A stretch of 49,454 nt of DNA from positions 1 to 49,454 of the forward strand of contig JACRGQ010000041.1 of the NCBI GenBank assembly GCA_016217735.1, read 5' to 3'. This DNA is from Nitrospinota bacterium. GTDB lineage: Bacteria; Nitrospinota_A; UBA7883; JACRGQ01. Of this stretch, positions 1-7,909 are shown one piece after another (position 1 is the first letter of the stretch; each line of letters begins with the position of its first letter). Position numbers and translations under genes: made by a program. The notes under the pieces were generated by a model. That model had not been told where the DNA came from, did not search any database, and saw only the letters and a list, made by a program, of their open reading frames with translations.

Positions 1-35
1 GAAACAGGTTCAATTGGTCAATGCTCTGTAACTCG

Positions 36-135
36 TTCAGGCTCATGATGGTATTCATCCCCCTATCATGAACAGCTTTCAGACTCATTTCATGTTGGAA
101 TCACGTCCCCCCTTCAGACTCATTCCATATTGGAA
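36..135. repeat. Imperfect direct repeats upstream of cheW
   Basis: Two 23-base copies starting TTCAGACTCATT and ending TTGGAA lie at 78-100 and 113-135. They differ at two positions and their starts are 35 bases apart. A weaker third copy starts at 36 (TTCAGGCTCAT). The last copy contains a small dyad, TTCCA-TAT-TGGAA. They sit 100-200 bases upstream of the cheW start. They could be binding sites for a regulator or the end of a repeat tract that begins before the window; the sequence does not decide. Confidence 0.45.
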
Positions 136-232
136 AAGGCTTTCGCTTGCGTCTTGTGGCAAGGTGGAATAAAATGTTGGCAGCGGCTAAAAAATATGTA
201 TCTGGTTGGAACATCCGAGGGAGGATTTTATA

Positions 233-733
233 ATGAGCCAGGCGGTGGAAACAAGATTTGACGCGGCCGAAGGGAAGGCCAAAGAAGGCAAGTACCTGAC
301 CTTCGTCCTGGGACACGAAGAGTACGGCCTTGAAATCCTCAAAGTGCGCGAAATCATCAGCGTAATGGAAATCACCGAAGTGCCGCAGGTTCCCCCGTTC
401 ATCAAAGGGGTTATCAACCTGCGCGGCAAGGTGATCCCGATTATCGACCTTCGGATGAAATTCGGCATGGCCCCGATCGAATACACCCGCGAGACCTGCA
501 TCATCGTCGTGAATGTGCATGAGCTTCTGCTCGGCATTGTGGTGGACACCGTCGCCGAAGTTTTGGATATCCCCGAAAAGGACATCGACCCCGCCCCCAC
601 CTTTGGCGGCTCCATCAAGACGGACTTCATCCTCGGGATGGGGAAAGTGAAGGGGAAGGTCAAGATATTGCTCGATATTGAAAAAGTCCTCTCGTCCGAA
701 GAGCTTGAAGCCGTGGTCGCCGTCGAGGCGTAA
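233..733 (+). CDS. cheW: Chemotaxis coupling protein CheW
   Basis: Cytoplasmic adaptor that couples chemoreceptors to the histidine kinase CheA. The 166-residue product is a single CheW (SH3-like) domain of normal length. It contains the family pattern YLTFVLGHEEYGLEI near the N terminus, then VPPFIKGVINLRGKVIPIIDLR in the core, and ends in an acidic tail. I chose the ATG at 233 because a strong ribosome site (GGGAGG) lies about 8 bases upstream; an in-frame ATG at 206 has none. It is the first gene of a chemosensory cluster but is separated from cheR by a probable terminator, so it may be transcribed apart from the rest. The CheW domain of the HPt fusion downstream (4178-5068) is a second, different coupling module. 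Confidence 0.95.
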   Translation: MSQAVETRFDAAEGKAKEGKYLTFVLGHEEYGLEILKVREIISVMEITEVPQVPPFIKGVINLRGKVIPIIDLRMKFGMAPIEYTRETCIIVVNVHELLLGIVVDTVAEVLDIPEKDIDPAPTFGGSIKTDFILGMGKVKGKVKILLDIEKVLSSEELEAVVAVEA

Positions 734-747
734 CCACCGGTTTTGAT

Positions 748-824
748 ACGAGTCCGCGCCGCCGCCCCTGGGTGTCGGCGCCACGAGGGCCGGTGAAAAG
801 TTTCCAGGGGCGGCACTCGTTTTT
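748..824 (+). terminator. Probable terminator after cheW
   Basis: ACGAGT (748-753) pairs with ACTCGT (815-820), and GCCGCCCCTGG (761-771) pairs perfectly with CCAGGGGCGGC (804-814). A short T-run follows at 820-824. The left strand carries a 7-base bulge and the loop is about 32 bases, so it is longer than a classic intrinsic terminator. Its place just after the cheW stop fits termination. Confidence 0.55.
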
Positions 825-888
825 CCCGATGCCCTTAAAACCCGGTTAATAATGTTTTCCAACCGCTCCATTTTTCATTTCTTTCATT

Positions 889-897
889 TGCTATAAT
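889..897 (+). promoter_or_regulatory. Extended -10 promoter element for cheR
   Basis: TGCTATAAT is a perfect sigma-70 -10 box preceded by the extended TGn motif, 43 bases before the cheR ATG. No good -35 hexamer is visible, which is usual for extended -10 promoters. It lies just after the cheW terminator, which supports a separate transcription unit. Confidence 0.5.
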
Positions 898-939
898 GGC
901 GCGGACAGACGATTGTCCGGGAATACAAAGAGGTTGAAC

Positions 940-1806
940 ATGGGGATGCTGGATACATTATCCGATGGTGATTTCGAGCAGTTCCGCCGCCTTATCTATG
1001 AGCAAAGCGGGATTGCCCTCAACGAATCGAAGAAGGAACTGTTGCGCACCCGCCTGCGGTCGCGGCTGGAGCGGGAGGGGTACAGCACATACCGCGAATA
1101 TTTCGATCATATTAAATCGGACAGGACCGGGGACATGCTCGTCCCGCTGCTGGATGACATCAGCACCAATCTCACCAGCTTTTTCCGCGAGGTCAATCAC
1201 TTCAACTTCCTCAAGAAGATACTGCCGGAATGGATCGAGCGCAAACAGCGGGCGGGGATAAAAAGCTGGCGTATCTGGAGCGCCGGCTGTTCCACCGGCG
1301 AGGAACCGTATACCCTCGCCTTCACCATGCTGGAAATGCTGGGAGCGCGGGCGGCAAGCTGGGATGTAAAGGTGCTTGCCACCGACCTTTCCACTGAAGT
1401 GTTGGGGCGGGCCGCGCAGGGATTGTACGACCGCGAGCGGATGAAGGATGTGCCAAAGTCGATGCAGAACGCCTATTTCACCGGAGAGCAGGCGGAACTG
1501 ACCACCAAACAGGGGAAGCGCCTCGGCATGCGTCCCTGTGTGCGGGTGATTCCCGAAGTGCGGCGGATGATAACGTTCAAGCGGCTTAACCTGATGGCGC
1601 CGCAGTATCCGTTCAAACATTATTTTGATTTCATCTTTTGCCGGAACGTGATGATTTACTTCGATAAGCCTACGCAGGAAACGCTGGTGAACAAGTATTA
1701 CCGCCATCTGGCCCCCGGGGGGTATCTCTTCATAGGCCACTCGGAAAGCCTGACCGGCCTTAAACATCAATTCAAATATATCCAGCCGACCATTTATCAA
1801 AAATAG
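940..1806 (+). CDS. cheR: Chemotaxis protein methyltransferase CheR
   Basis: S-adenosylmethionine-dependent enzyme that methylates glutamates of chemoreceptors and opposes CheB. The 288-residue product has the small all-alpha N-terminal domain (about 10-75) and the SAM-binding methyltransferase domain (about 85-288). Family signatures are NLTSFFRE (77-84), the SAM loop SAGCSTGEEPYTLA (114-127), ATDLS (147-151) and CRNVMIYF (234-241). The ATG at 940 follows an AGAGG ribosome site by about 5 bases; a TTG at 913 would extend it without support. About 340 bases without a gene separate it from cheA. Confidence 0.95.
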   Translation: MGMLDTLSDGDFEQFRRLIYEQSGIALNESKKELLRTRLRSRLEREGYSTYREYFDHIKSDRTGDMLVPLLDDISTNLTSFFREVNHFNFLKKILPEWIERKQRAGIKSWRIWSAGCSTGEEPYTLAFTMLEMLGARAASWDVKVLATDLSTEVLGRAAQGLYDRERMKDVPKSMQNAYFTGEQAELTTKQGKRLGMRPCVRVIPEVRRMITFKRLNLMAPQYPFKHYFDFIFCRNVMIYFDKPTQETLVNKYYRHLAPGGYLFIGHSESLTGLKHQFKYIQPTIYQK

Positions 1807-2143
1807 CGTGGCGGCAAAGGGGGACGGGGAAGGGAGTGCGGGTGGTTGGCAAAAGCGGTACGGCGGCGCGCATATTGAACGGATTACGCAAAACACCGGC
1901 ATCTTCGTCCGCTGCGGCGGGAACAAAGTGAAAATCGGCTTTGACATTAAAAAAATCAATGAATACAACGGGATGATTCAAGTTATAATGTCGGCTGACT
2001 ATGTAACCATTGATAACAGATTGAATTGTTTTTACCGCTGTGGAAAGCTGGCCGGATGGAAGCATAGACCGAACGGCCTTATCAGATTGAAGAGCTAAAG
2101 AGATGGATAGGCATTGCGTTATACCGGTTCATAGGGGAAATGA
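1807..2143. other. Intergenic region between cheR and cheA
   Basis: This 337-base stretch is AT-richer than its surroundings in the second half. A reading frame of 96 codons starting at a GTG (1808) crosses it, but it has no ribosome site and no resemblance to a known family, so I do not call it. The stretch holds likely promoter elements for cheA. Confidence 0.5.
1941..1989 (+). promoter_or_regulatory. Candidate promoters for the cheA operon
   Basis: TTGACA (1941-1946) is followed 17 bases later by TACAAC (1964-1969), a fair sigma-70 match. A perfect TATAAT lies at 1984-1989 without a good -35. Either would drive the cheA-hpt/cheW-cheB-REC run that starts at 2144. Confidence 0.4.
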
Positions 2144-4174
2144 ATGTCTGAAGAGATGATGGATCCAGAGGTATTTAAAGAATACCTTGCGGAAGTTTTC
2201 GAGTCCCTCGCCGGCTTGGATGAGAAGTTCGTCGCGCTGGAGCAAGCCCCCGGCGACCTCAAAATTATCGATGGCATTTTCCGGCCCGTGCACAGCATCA
2301 AGGGAAGTTCGGCATTTTTCGGCCTCAACCACGTCAAGAGTTTCGCGCACATACTCGAAAATCTGCTCGACGACCTGCGCAAAGGGGTTCGCGTTGTAAC
2401 TCCCGTCATCATCGATAACCTGCTGAAGGGAACCGATTACCTGCGGGCGATGTTCCAGCGCGTGGTGGATGGCGATATGAATTTCGTCCTCACCGATGAT
2501 GAAGACACGTGGATCAAGGGGCTGGCCGGGCGTATTGGCGGCGGGCCGGTGGAGAAAGAGGAGGAATCGCTGGGCGGTTGCCTGAATCTGATGCACGGCC
2601 TGTTGGATGAACACAAAAAAACGGGGAAGTTGACCGGCGACATGCTTGATTCCCTGGATTATTATCTGAGCAAGGCGCGTAAGATGGCCGTCGAAGGGGG
2701 CCTCGCCGCCCAGAAAGAGACCGTCCCCGCGCCGCCGGAGCCAGAGAAAAAAACCCACGAAGAGGGCGAAGGGGAAGAGGAACCGGTCAAGGTGGAAAAA
2801 CTGGGTGAAATACTCCTTGCCAGCGGCAAAGTATCCACCGCGCAGATCGAGGAGGCGCTGCGGAACAAGCTTGAGGGGGAGAAGCTGGGGGACGCGCTCA
2901 TCCGGCAGGGGGTTATCACGCGGGAGGGGCTGACCGACGCGATGGAATCGCAGAAAAAGCAGGCCGAAGAGGCGGCGAAGAAGGCGGCTCCCAAAAAGAC
3001 CATGCGCATCGAAGAAGAGCGGGTGGACGAATTCATGGCCCAAATCGGCGAACTGGTCATTATTTCCGAAACGCTTAATTATCTTGAAAAACGGCTTGAT
3101 GCCATTCCCGGCGCGTCCGCCATTTCGAAGGAATTCAAGAACTCCAATATCACGTTCTCGGAGCTTACCTATCAGTTGCAGCGCGGTCTTTCCGAAGTCC
3201 GTAAGGTCAGCATCAAGGGGCTGTTCCAGAAAGTGCCGCGCATCATCCGCGATACCGCCACGTTGCTGGGAAAAAGCGCCAATGTGGAAATCGTTGGGGA
3301 CGACGTCCTGCTGGACAAAAGTCTGCTGGAAAAACTGGAAAGCCCGATCGTGCATATGGCGCGCAACGCCATCGATCACGGCGTGGAGATGCCCGACCGG
3401 CGCGAAGCGGCGGGCAAGCCGCGTGTCGGCCAGGTGAAAATATCGGCCGAGATCATCGGCGAGAACCTGGTGATCAAGCTCAAGGACGACGGCGCGGGGC
3501 TTCCGCGCGCGAAGATACTCCAAAAAGCGGTCAATCGCGGATTGATCAGCCAGCAGGCCGGGGACCAGCTTGCCGACCGCGACGTGTTCGATTTCATCTT
3601 CGCTCCCGGATTTTCCACCGCCGAAAAAATTACCGACATATCGGGACGCGGCGTGGGGATGGACGTGGTGAAGAGCGCGCTGACCGACGTGAAGGGGAAA
3701 ATCGTGATAGAATCGGCCGAGGGCGCCGGCACCACGTTTAACATTTCGCTTCCCATGACCACCACGCTGGTCACCATCAACGGCCTTGTCGTAATGGTGG
3801 GGGAATCGCGCTTCATCCTGCCGGTGGAGGACGTCAAGGAATCGATCCGCCCGCGGCGGGAAGAAATATTCACCGTGAAGGACGCGCGGGAAATGGTGAA
3901 TATCCGCGGCGAACTATATCCCCTGGTCCGGCTGTACAAAAACTACCGGATACAGACGAACGTCACCGATGTTACCGATGCGGTGGGCATTCTCATCGAA
4001 AAGGGGGGGAAGCGGTGCTGCCTCATGGCGGACGCCATCGTGGAGCAGCAAAACGTGGTGCTTAAGGATTTGGGCCGCCCCTTCCGGAAGGTGCGGAGCA
4101 TACGCGGCGGGGCGATCCTGGGAGATGGCTCCATCGGGCTTGTTATTAACGTCGAAGGATTGCTGGAGGTTTGA
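2144..4174 (+). CDS. cheA: Chemotaxis histidine kinase CheA with inserted MshEN-like domain
   Basis: Receptor-coupled histidine kinase that starts the phosphorelay to response regulators. The 676 residues contain: an HPt domain (about 5-110) with phospho-accepting His50 in HSIKGSS; a linker; a segment at about 218-272 (LGEILLASGK...LGDALIRQGVITREGL) that resembles the two-helix repeats of MshEN/type II secretion ATPase N domains, placed where CheA proteins usually have a P2 domain; dimerisation helices (about 285-355); an HATPase with N-box HMARNAIDHG (404-413), DDGAGL (448-453) and GRGVGMDVV (501-509); and a C-terminal CheW-like domain (about 540-676). All catalytic motifs are intact. The next gene starts 3 bases after the stop, so the two are probably translationally coupled. 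Confidence 0.95.
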   Translation: MSEEMMDPEVFKEYLAEVFESLAGLDEKFVALEQAPGDLKIIDGIFRPVHSIKGSSAFFGLNHVKSFAHILENLLDDLRKGVRVVTPVIIDNLLKGTDYLRAMFQRVVDGDMNFVLTDDEDTWIKGLAGRIGGGPVEKEEESLGGCLNLMHGLLDEHKKTGKLTGDMLDSLDYYLSKARKMAVEGGLAAQKETVPAPPEPEKKTHEEGEGEEEPVKVEKLGEILLASGKVSTAQIEEALRNKLEGEKLGDALIRQGVITREGLTDAMESQKKQAEEAAKKAAPKKTMRIEEERVDEFMAQIGELVIISETLNYLEKRLDAIPGASAISKEFKNSNITFSELTYQLQRGLSEVRKVSIKGLFQKVPRIIRDTATLLGKSANVEIVGDDVLLDKSLLEKLESPIVHMARNAIDHGVEMPDRREAAGKPRVGQVKISAEIIGENLVIKLKDDGAGLPRAKILQKAVNRGLISQQAGDQLADRDVFDFIFAPGFSTAEKITDISGRGVGMDVVKSALTDVKGKIVIESAEGAGTTFNISLPMTTTLVTINGLVVMVGESRFILPVEDVKESIRPRREEIFTVKDAREMVNIRGELYPLVRLYKNYRIQTNVTDVTDAVGILIEKGGKRCCLMADAIVEQQNVVLKDLGRPFRKVRSIRGGAILGDGSIGLVINVEGLLEV

Positions 4175-4177
4175 CCT

Positions 4178-5068
4178 ATGGCATCACCAGCGGCTTTGGC
4201 CGCCTTTTTCAGCGAAACCGATACCCATACCGAGGTTATCGAGCAGTCCCTGATCGCATTGGAAAAGGACAGCGCGAACCCGGAAGTCATTAACGAGCTT
4301 TTCCGGGCCGCGCACAGCCTGAAGGGGAACGCCGGCCTTGTGGGACTCATGGATATCCACGCTCTCGCCACCGAGATGGAATCGAAGCTCTCCGACATCC
4401 GGGAAACCGGCGCCGCAGTGGACCAGCAGGTGAAGGACAAGCTCTTCGAGTACCTGGACAAGGTCAAGGGGCTGGTTGAAAAGGCGCGGGGCGGATCCGG
4501 TGAACCGGCGCCCATACACAAGGACGAACCGCGGGCCGCCGCTGAGGAGCACGATGATGAGCATCACGACGATGAGCATCACGGAGGGGGGCACGAGGGC
4601 GCCGCCGCCGGGGGGGCGCGTGGCAAGCCGGCCGGGGGGCGTTGTTCGTATCTCACTTTTACGCTGGGCCGCGAGGAGTATGGTTTCGTCATCACGTCGG
4701 TGCGCGAAATCATCCTCCGCCGGCACATCACCCACGTGCCGAATACAAAGGACTTCGTCGCCGGCATTATGAATTTGCGGGGGATGGTGATTCCGGTGGT
4801 CGACGCCAAGCGCAAGCTCGGCTTCGCCGGAGCCGAGGACAAGGCCGAAAACATCATCATTTTGGAAAACGAGGGGATGGTGACCGGCGTGCTTGTGGAT
4901 AGCGTAAAGGATATTGTCACGTTTGAGGAGAACATGATGGTGCCCGCCGAAACCGCGCTCGGCGCCATGCGGGGGGATTTCATCGACCGGATCGGCAAGT
5001 CCGACAAACACTCCATCCTGCTGCTCAATACCGGCAGATTCTGCGATACCAAGGAAAAGTACTATTAA
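4178..5068 (+). CDS. HPt-CheW fusion protein with His-rich linker
   Basis: A 296-residue protein made of a phosphotransfer (HPt) domain (about 1-105, phospho-accepting His46 in AAHSLKGNAG) joined to a CheW coupling domain (about 157-290, YLTFTLGREEYGFVI and NLRGMVIPVVDAKRKLGF). There is no kinase ATPase or dimerisation domain, so it is not a truncated CheA: the CheA next door has its own HPt and CheW-like domains. The linker (about 105-155) contains a His/Asp/Glu-rich stretch at 124-139 that could bind metal ions. A ribosome site (GGAGG) inside the end of cheA serves it. I infer that it docks at the receptor array through CheW and relays or stores phosphate through the HPt domain, but no function is established from sequence. 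Confidence 0.85.
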   Translation: MASPAALAAFFSETDTHTEVIEQSLIALEKDSANPEVINELFRAAHSLKGNAGLVGLMDIHALATEMESKLSDIRETGAAVDQQVKDKLFEYLDKVKGLVEKARGGSGEPAPIHKDEPRAAAEEHDDEHHDDEHHGGGHEGAAAGGARGKPAGGRCSYLTFTLGREEYGFVITSVREIILRRHITHVPNTKDFVAGIMNLRGMVIPVVDAKRKLGFAGAEDKAENIIILENEGMVTGVLVDSVKDIVTFEENMMVPAETALGAMRGDFIDRIGKSDKHSILLLNTGRFCDTKEKYY

Positions 5069-5082
5069 GATGGAACGGCAAT

Positions 5083-6138
5083 ATGGCAAACGGTAAAATA
5101 AAAGTCCTCATCGTTGACGATTCGGCGGTCGTTCGCAATATCCTCTCCGAGGCGCTTTCCAGCGATCCGGAAATCGAAGTGGTCGGCACCGCGCCCGATC
5201 CGTTCGTGGCGCGTGAAAAGATAGTGCAGCTCAAGCCGGATGTGATTACGCTGGATGTGGAAATGCCCCGCATGGATGGCATCACCTTTTTGCGTAAACT
5301 GATGGCGGCGAAGCCGATGCCGGTGGTGATGGTAAGCGCCATGACCCAGAAAGGCGCGTCCACCACGATGGCGGCGCTGGACGCCGGAGCGGTGGAGATC
5401 GTCGCCAAGCCCCCCATCGACCAGCGCGTGGGGGTGCGCGAGATTCAGCAGGAAGTGGTGGACAAGGTAAAGGCCGCCTCCAAGGCGAAGATGAGTGTTT
5501 ACGCCGCGCAGATCAACCGCAAGCTTGATACCACGGTCATAAAATCGTCCACGTCGCTGCTGAAGACCACCGATAAAATCATCGCCATCGGTTCCTCCAC
5601 CGGCGGCACCGAAGCTCTCAAGGAAGTGTTGGTGCGGCTTCCCACCTCCACACCCGGCATGGTCATTGTGCAACATATGCCCGAAGGGTTCACCAAGGCG
5701 TTTTCCGAGCGGCTGAACAGCCTTTGCCAGATACAGGTCAAGGAGGCCGCGGATGGTGATGCCATTATTCCCGGCCGCGCATTGATCGCCCCCGGCAACA
5801 AGCAGATGATTTTCCGCCGCTCCGGCGCGAAATATTATGTGGAAGTAAAGGAAGGGCCGCAGGTGATGCGCCACCGTCCATCCGTTGAGGTTCTGTTCCA
5901 GTCGGTGGCCAAATTCGCCGGGGCCAACGCCGTTGGCGTGATGCTTACCGGTATGGGGAACGACGGCAGCACCGGCATGCTGGAAATGAAAAAGGCCGGG
6001 GCTTATAATATCGCCCAGGACGAAGCCTCATGCGTGGTTTTCGGCATGCCCAAAGAGGCCATCAAGCTGGGGGGGGTGGATCAGGTGCTCCACTTGGACA
6101 AGATTCCGCAGGCGATGCTCGACGCCGCAATGCGCTGA
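5083..6138 (+). CDS. cheB: Chemotaxis response regulator/protein-glutamate methylesterase CheB
   Basis: Removes methyl groups from receptors and deamidates glutamines when phosphorylated by CheA. The 351 residues contain a receiver domain (about 5-125, acidic pocket Asp12/13, phospho-acceptor Asp58 in ITLDVEMP) and a C-terminal methylesterase with the catalytic triad Ser172 (GSSTGG), His198 (VQHMPEGFT) and Asp294 (GMGNDGSTGM). Length and order are standard. It starts 14 bases after the HPt-CheW stop, with GGAACGG as a weak ribosome site. With CheR it makes an adaptation pair, so the pathway probably uses methylated receptors encoded elsewhere. Confidence 0.95.
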   Translation: MANGKIKVLIVDDSAVVRNILSEALSSDPEIEVVGTAPDPFVAREKIVQLKPDVITLDVEMPRMDGITFLRKLMAAKPMPVVMVSAMTQKGASTTMAALDAGAVEIVAKPPIDQRVGVREIQQEVVDKVKAASKAKMSVYAAQINRKLDTTVIKSSTSLLKTTDKIIAIGSSTGGTEALKEVLVRLPTSTPGMVIVQHMPEGFTKAFSERLNSLCQIQVKEAADGDAIIPGRALIAPGNKQMIFRRSGAKYYVEVKEGPQVMRHRPSVEVLFQSVAKFAGANAVGVMLTGMGNDGSTGMLEMKKAGAYNIAQDEASCVVFGMPKEAIKLGGVDQVLHLDKIPQAMLDAAMR

Positions 6139-6233
6139 CGGCCGGGAGTTTCCCCCGAAGACCGGCAAAAAACATGACGGATGCCGTCAAGTTCAGTTAT
6201 ACTTCTACCGATGAATCCTGCCGGGGGTGTTTT

Positions 6234-7814
6234 TTGAGTATTAAGCTTCTATTTGCCGATGATTCCGTCACCATGCAGAAGGTGATCCAACTCACGCTGG
6301 AGAACGAGAAAGTCGACCTTCTGTTCGCCAGTGACGGAAACAAGGCATTTGCCCTCGCGCGGGAAGAGCGTCCCGATGTGGTTATCGCCGATGTTTATAT
6401 GCCCGGGCTGGACGGCTTTCAGCTCTGTGAAAAGCTCAAAAAAACTACCGAGACCGCCGCCATTCCGGTGATTCTTATTTCCGGCGAACTGGAAAACTAC
6501 GACCCCGCGCAGGGGGCCGCCGCCGGCGCCGTAGGCCACATCACCAAGCCGTTTAAGAGCGGCGAATTCATAGAGCTTATTAAACAATATTCCGGTTCCG
6601 CCGCCGGGGAAGCGCCCAAGAAGGCGGGGAGGGGCAAGGTTAAAACCGTTCCGGCCCCGGTTATGGACACTGAGGCGGAGGATGAAGATGAAGCGTTCGA
6701 GCCGGCGGTGATCGAATTGATTGACCGCGCTGCGGGCGAACCGGCCGACACGCTGGATGCCGGCGAAGAGTTGGAAGTGGTGGACGAGGACATCGACGAC
6801 TTGGCGGAAGACCTGGATGAACTTGATGAAGAGATAGAGGGGGAGATACTGGAAGAGGACGAAGCCGCGGATGAAGAGGAAGAGCCGGCCGCCGCGGCCG
6901 CGCCATCGTCCCGGAAGGGGAGGGTGTCCCTGGATGACGTACTCCCTTCCGCCGGCGAGGTGGACGCGGCTATCGCCCTTGAAGCTGTGCGGGAAACCAC
7001 CGCTTCTCCCGCGGAGGATCTCCGGATTTATGATGACGGTGCGGGCGACCTGGTTGCGGAGGCCCACGGAGCGGATCTTCCTTCCGTCCACATGGAGGAG
7101 GGGGATGACGCCGCGCGTATTTTGGCCGATGTGCTGAATGTGGCCGAGGCGCCTCCCGCGGAGCGGAAAGAAGAGGTGCAGCGGGGGGATGAAGCGTTGG
7201 AAGACGCCCTCGATTCGCTGGATCGCGCGGCTACGGCCCCCACCCCTGAAAAACCGGCGCCGGCGAAGCCGGTGGCTGGCCGCGCCGCGGCGCATGCCCC
7301 CGAAGACGATTTGTGGGACAAATCGCTGGACGAGGTTGACCAGGCGCTGGCCGTTACCGAAGCGGAGCGGGAGCCGGTGAAGGAAGAGGGCAACGACGGC
7401 ATTTGGAATGCCCCCAAACGGGAGTTGGAAGAAGCGGTGCGGCGCGCGGTGGAGACATCCGCCCCGGCGATCATCGCCGCGGAAACCGGCGGTCTGCCGC
7501 CGGAACGGTTGGAAGAGCTGTTCCGCGAAACGGTGGGGCGCGCGGTGGACGAATTTATCGCCGCGCGGGCCGAGGAAGTATTCCGCGGGGAGATGCGCCG
7601 CGCCATCGAGACCCGTTTCAAAGAATCGCTGGACACCCAGATGGAAAAGGTTTTCCGCGAGGAAATCGGCAGGGTGATGGCGGCCGGCTTCCAGAAAGCG
7701 ATGCCCCGGATGCTGGCGATCATCGACAAGATCACTGTCCAGATCACTCCCCGCATCGCCCAGCACATGATAAAAATCGCCATTGAACGCATCAAGAAAG
7801 GCGAGATAAACTAA
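6234..7814 (+). CDS. Response regulator with receiver domain, acidic linker and helical C terminus
   Basis: Last gene of the chemosensory run. The N-terminal receiver (about 1-120) has the acidic pair Asp9/10 (FADDS), phospho-acceptor Asp53 (VIADVYMPGLDG) and the conserved Lys in ITKPFKSGEF. After it comes a long Glu/Asp-rich, low-complexity stretch (roughly 140-225), then an Ala/Pro-rich region, and a C-terminal helical part (roughly 400-526) rich in charged amphipathic repeats. No DNA-binding or enzymatic output is recognisable. I chose the TTG at 6234 because the receiver begins right there after a GGGGGTG site; an in-frame ATG at 6174 would add 20 residues. It may replace CheY as the output of this pathway, which is inference from position. 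Confidence 0.75.
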   Translation: MSIKLLFADDSVTMQKVIQLTLENEKVDLLFASDGNKAFALAREERPDVVIADVYMPGLDGFQLCEKLKKTTETAAIPVILISGELENYDPAQGAAAGAVGHITKPFKSGEFIELIKQYSGSAAGEAPKKAGRGKVKTVPAPVMDTEAEDEDEAFEPAVIELIDRAAGEPADTLDAGEELEVVDEDIDDLAEDLDELDEEIEGEILEEDEAADEEEEPAAAAAPSSRKGRVSLDDVLPSAGEVDAAIALEAVRETTASPAEDLRIYDDGAGDLVAEAHGADLPSVHMEEGDDAARILADVLNVAEAPPAERKEEVQRGDEALEDALDSLDRAATAPTPEKPAPAKPVAGRAAAHAPEDDLWDKSLDEVDQALAVTEAEREPVKEEGNDGIWNAPKRELEEAVRRAVETSAPAIIAAETGGLPPERLEELFRETVGRAVDEFIAARAEEVFRGEMRRAIETRFKESLDTQMEKVFREEIGRVMAAGFQKAMPRMLAIIDKITVQITPRIAQHMIKIAIERIKKGEIN

Positions 7815-7842
7815 TCACCGCCATTAACGCGGGGAATCCCTA

Positions 7843-7848
7843 TATAAT
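7843..7848 (+). promoter_or_regulatory. Candidate -10 box upstream of valS
   Basis: A perfect TATAAT lies between the REC gene and the hairpin that precedes valS. No convincing -35 is seen at the right spacing. If used, transcripts would begin just before the 7861-7884 hairpin, which would then be a 5' leader structure. Confidence 0.35.
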
Positions 7849-7860
7849 ACCGCCATTACC

Positions 7861-7888
7861 GGCCGCCTTTTCATAAAGGCGGCCTTTT
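7861..7888 (+). terminator. Intrinsic terminator-like hairpin
   Basis: Perfect 10-base arms GGCCGCCTTT and AAAGGCGGCC enclose the loop TCAT and are followed by TTTT. It probably ends the chemosensory operon. Because a -10 box lies upstream of it and the valS start is only 22 bases after it, it could also act as an attenuator for valS. Confidence 0.7.
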
Positions 7889-7909
7889 GCATTTATGAGG
7901 TGAGAAGAC

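Noticed and set aside
1808-2098. 96-codon frame between cheR and cheA
   Set aside because: It starts at a GTG with no ribosome site, overlaps probable promoter elements and shows no family resemblance.
2129-3523. Long frame antisense to cheA
   Set aside because: High-GC shadow frame; the + strand encodes an intact CheA with all motifs.
4178-5068. Truncated or frameshifted CheA
   Set aside because: The reading frame is continuous from HPt through CheW with its own ribosome site, and a complete CheA lies directly upstream.
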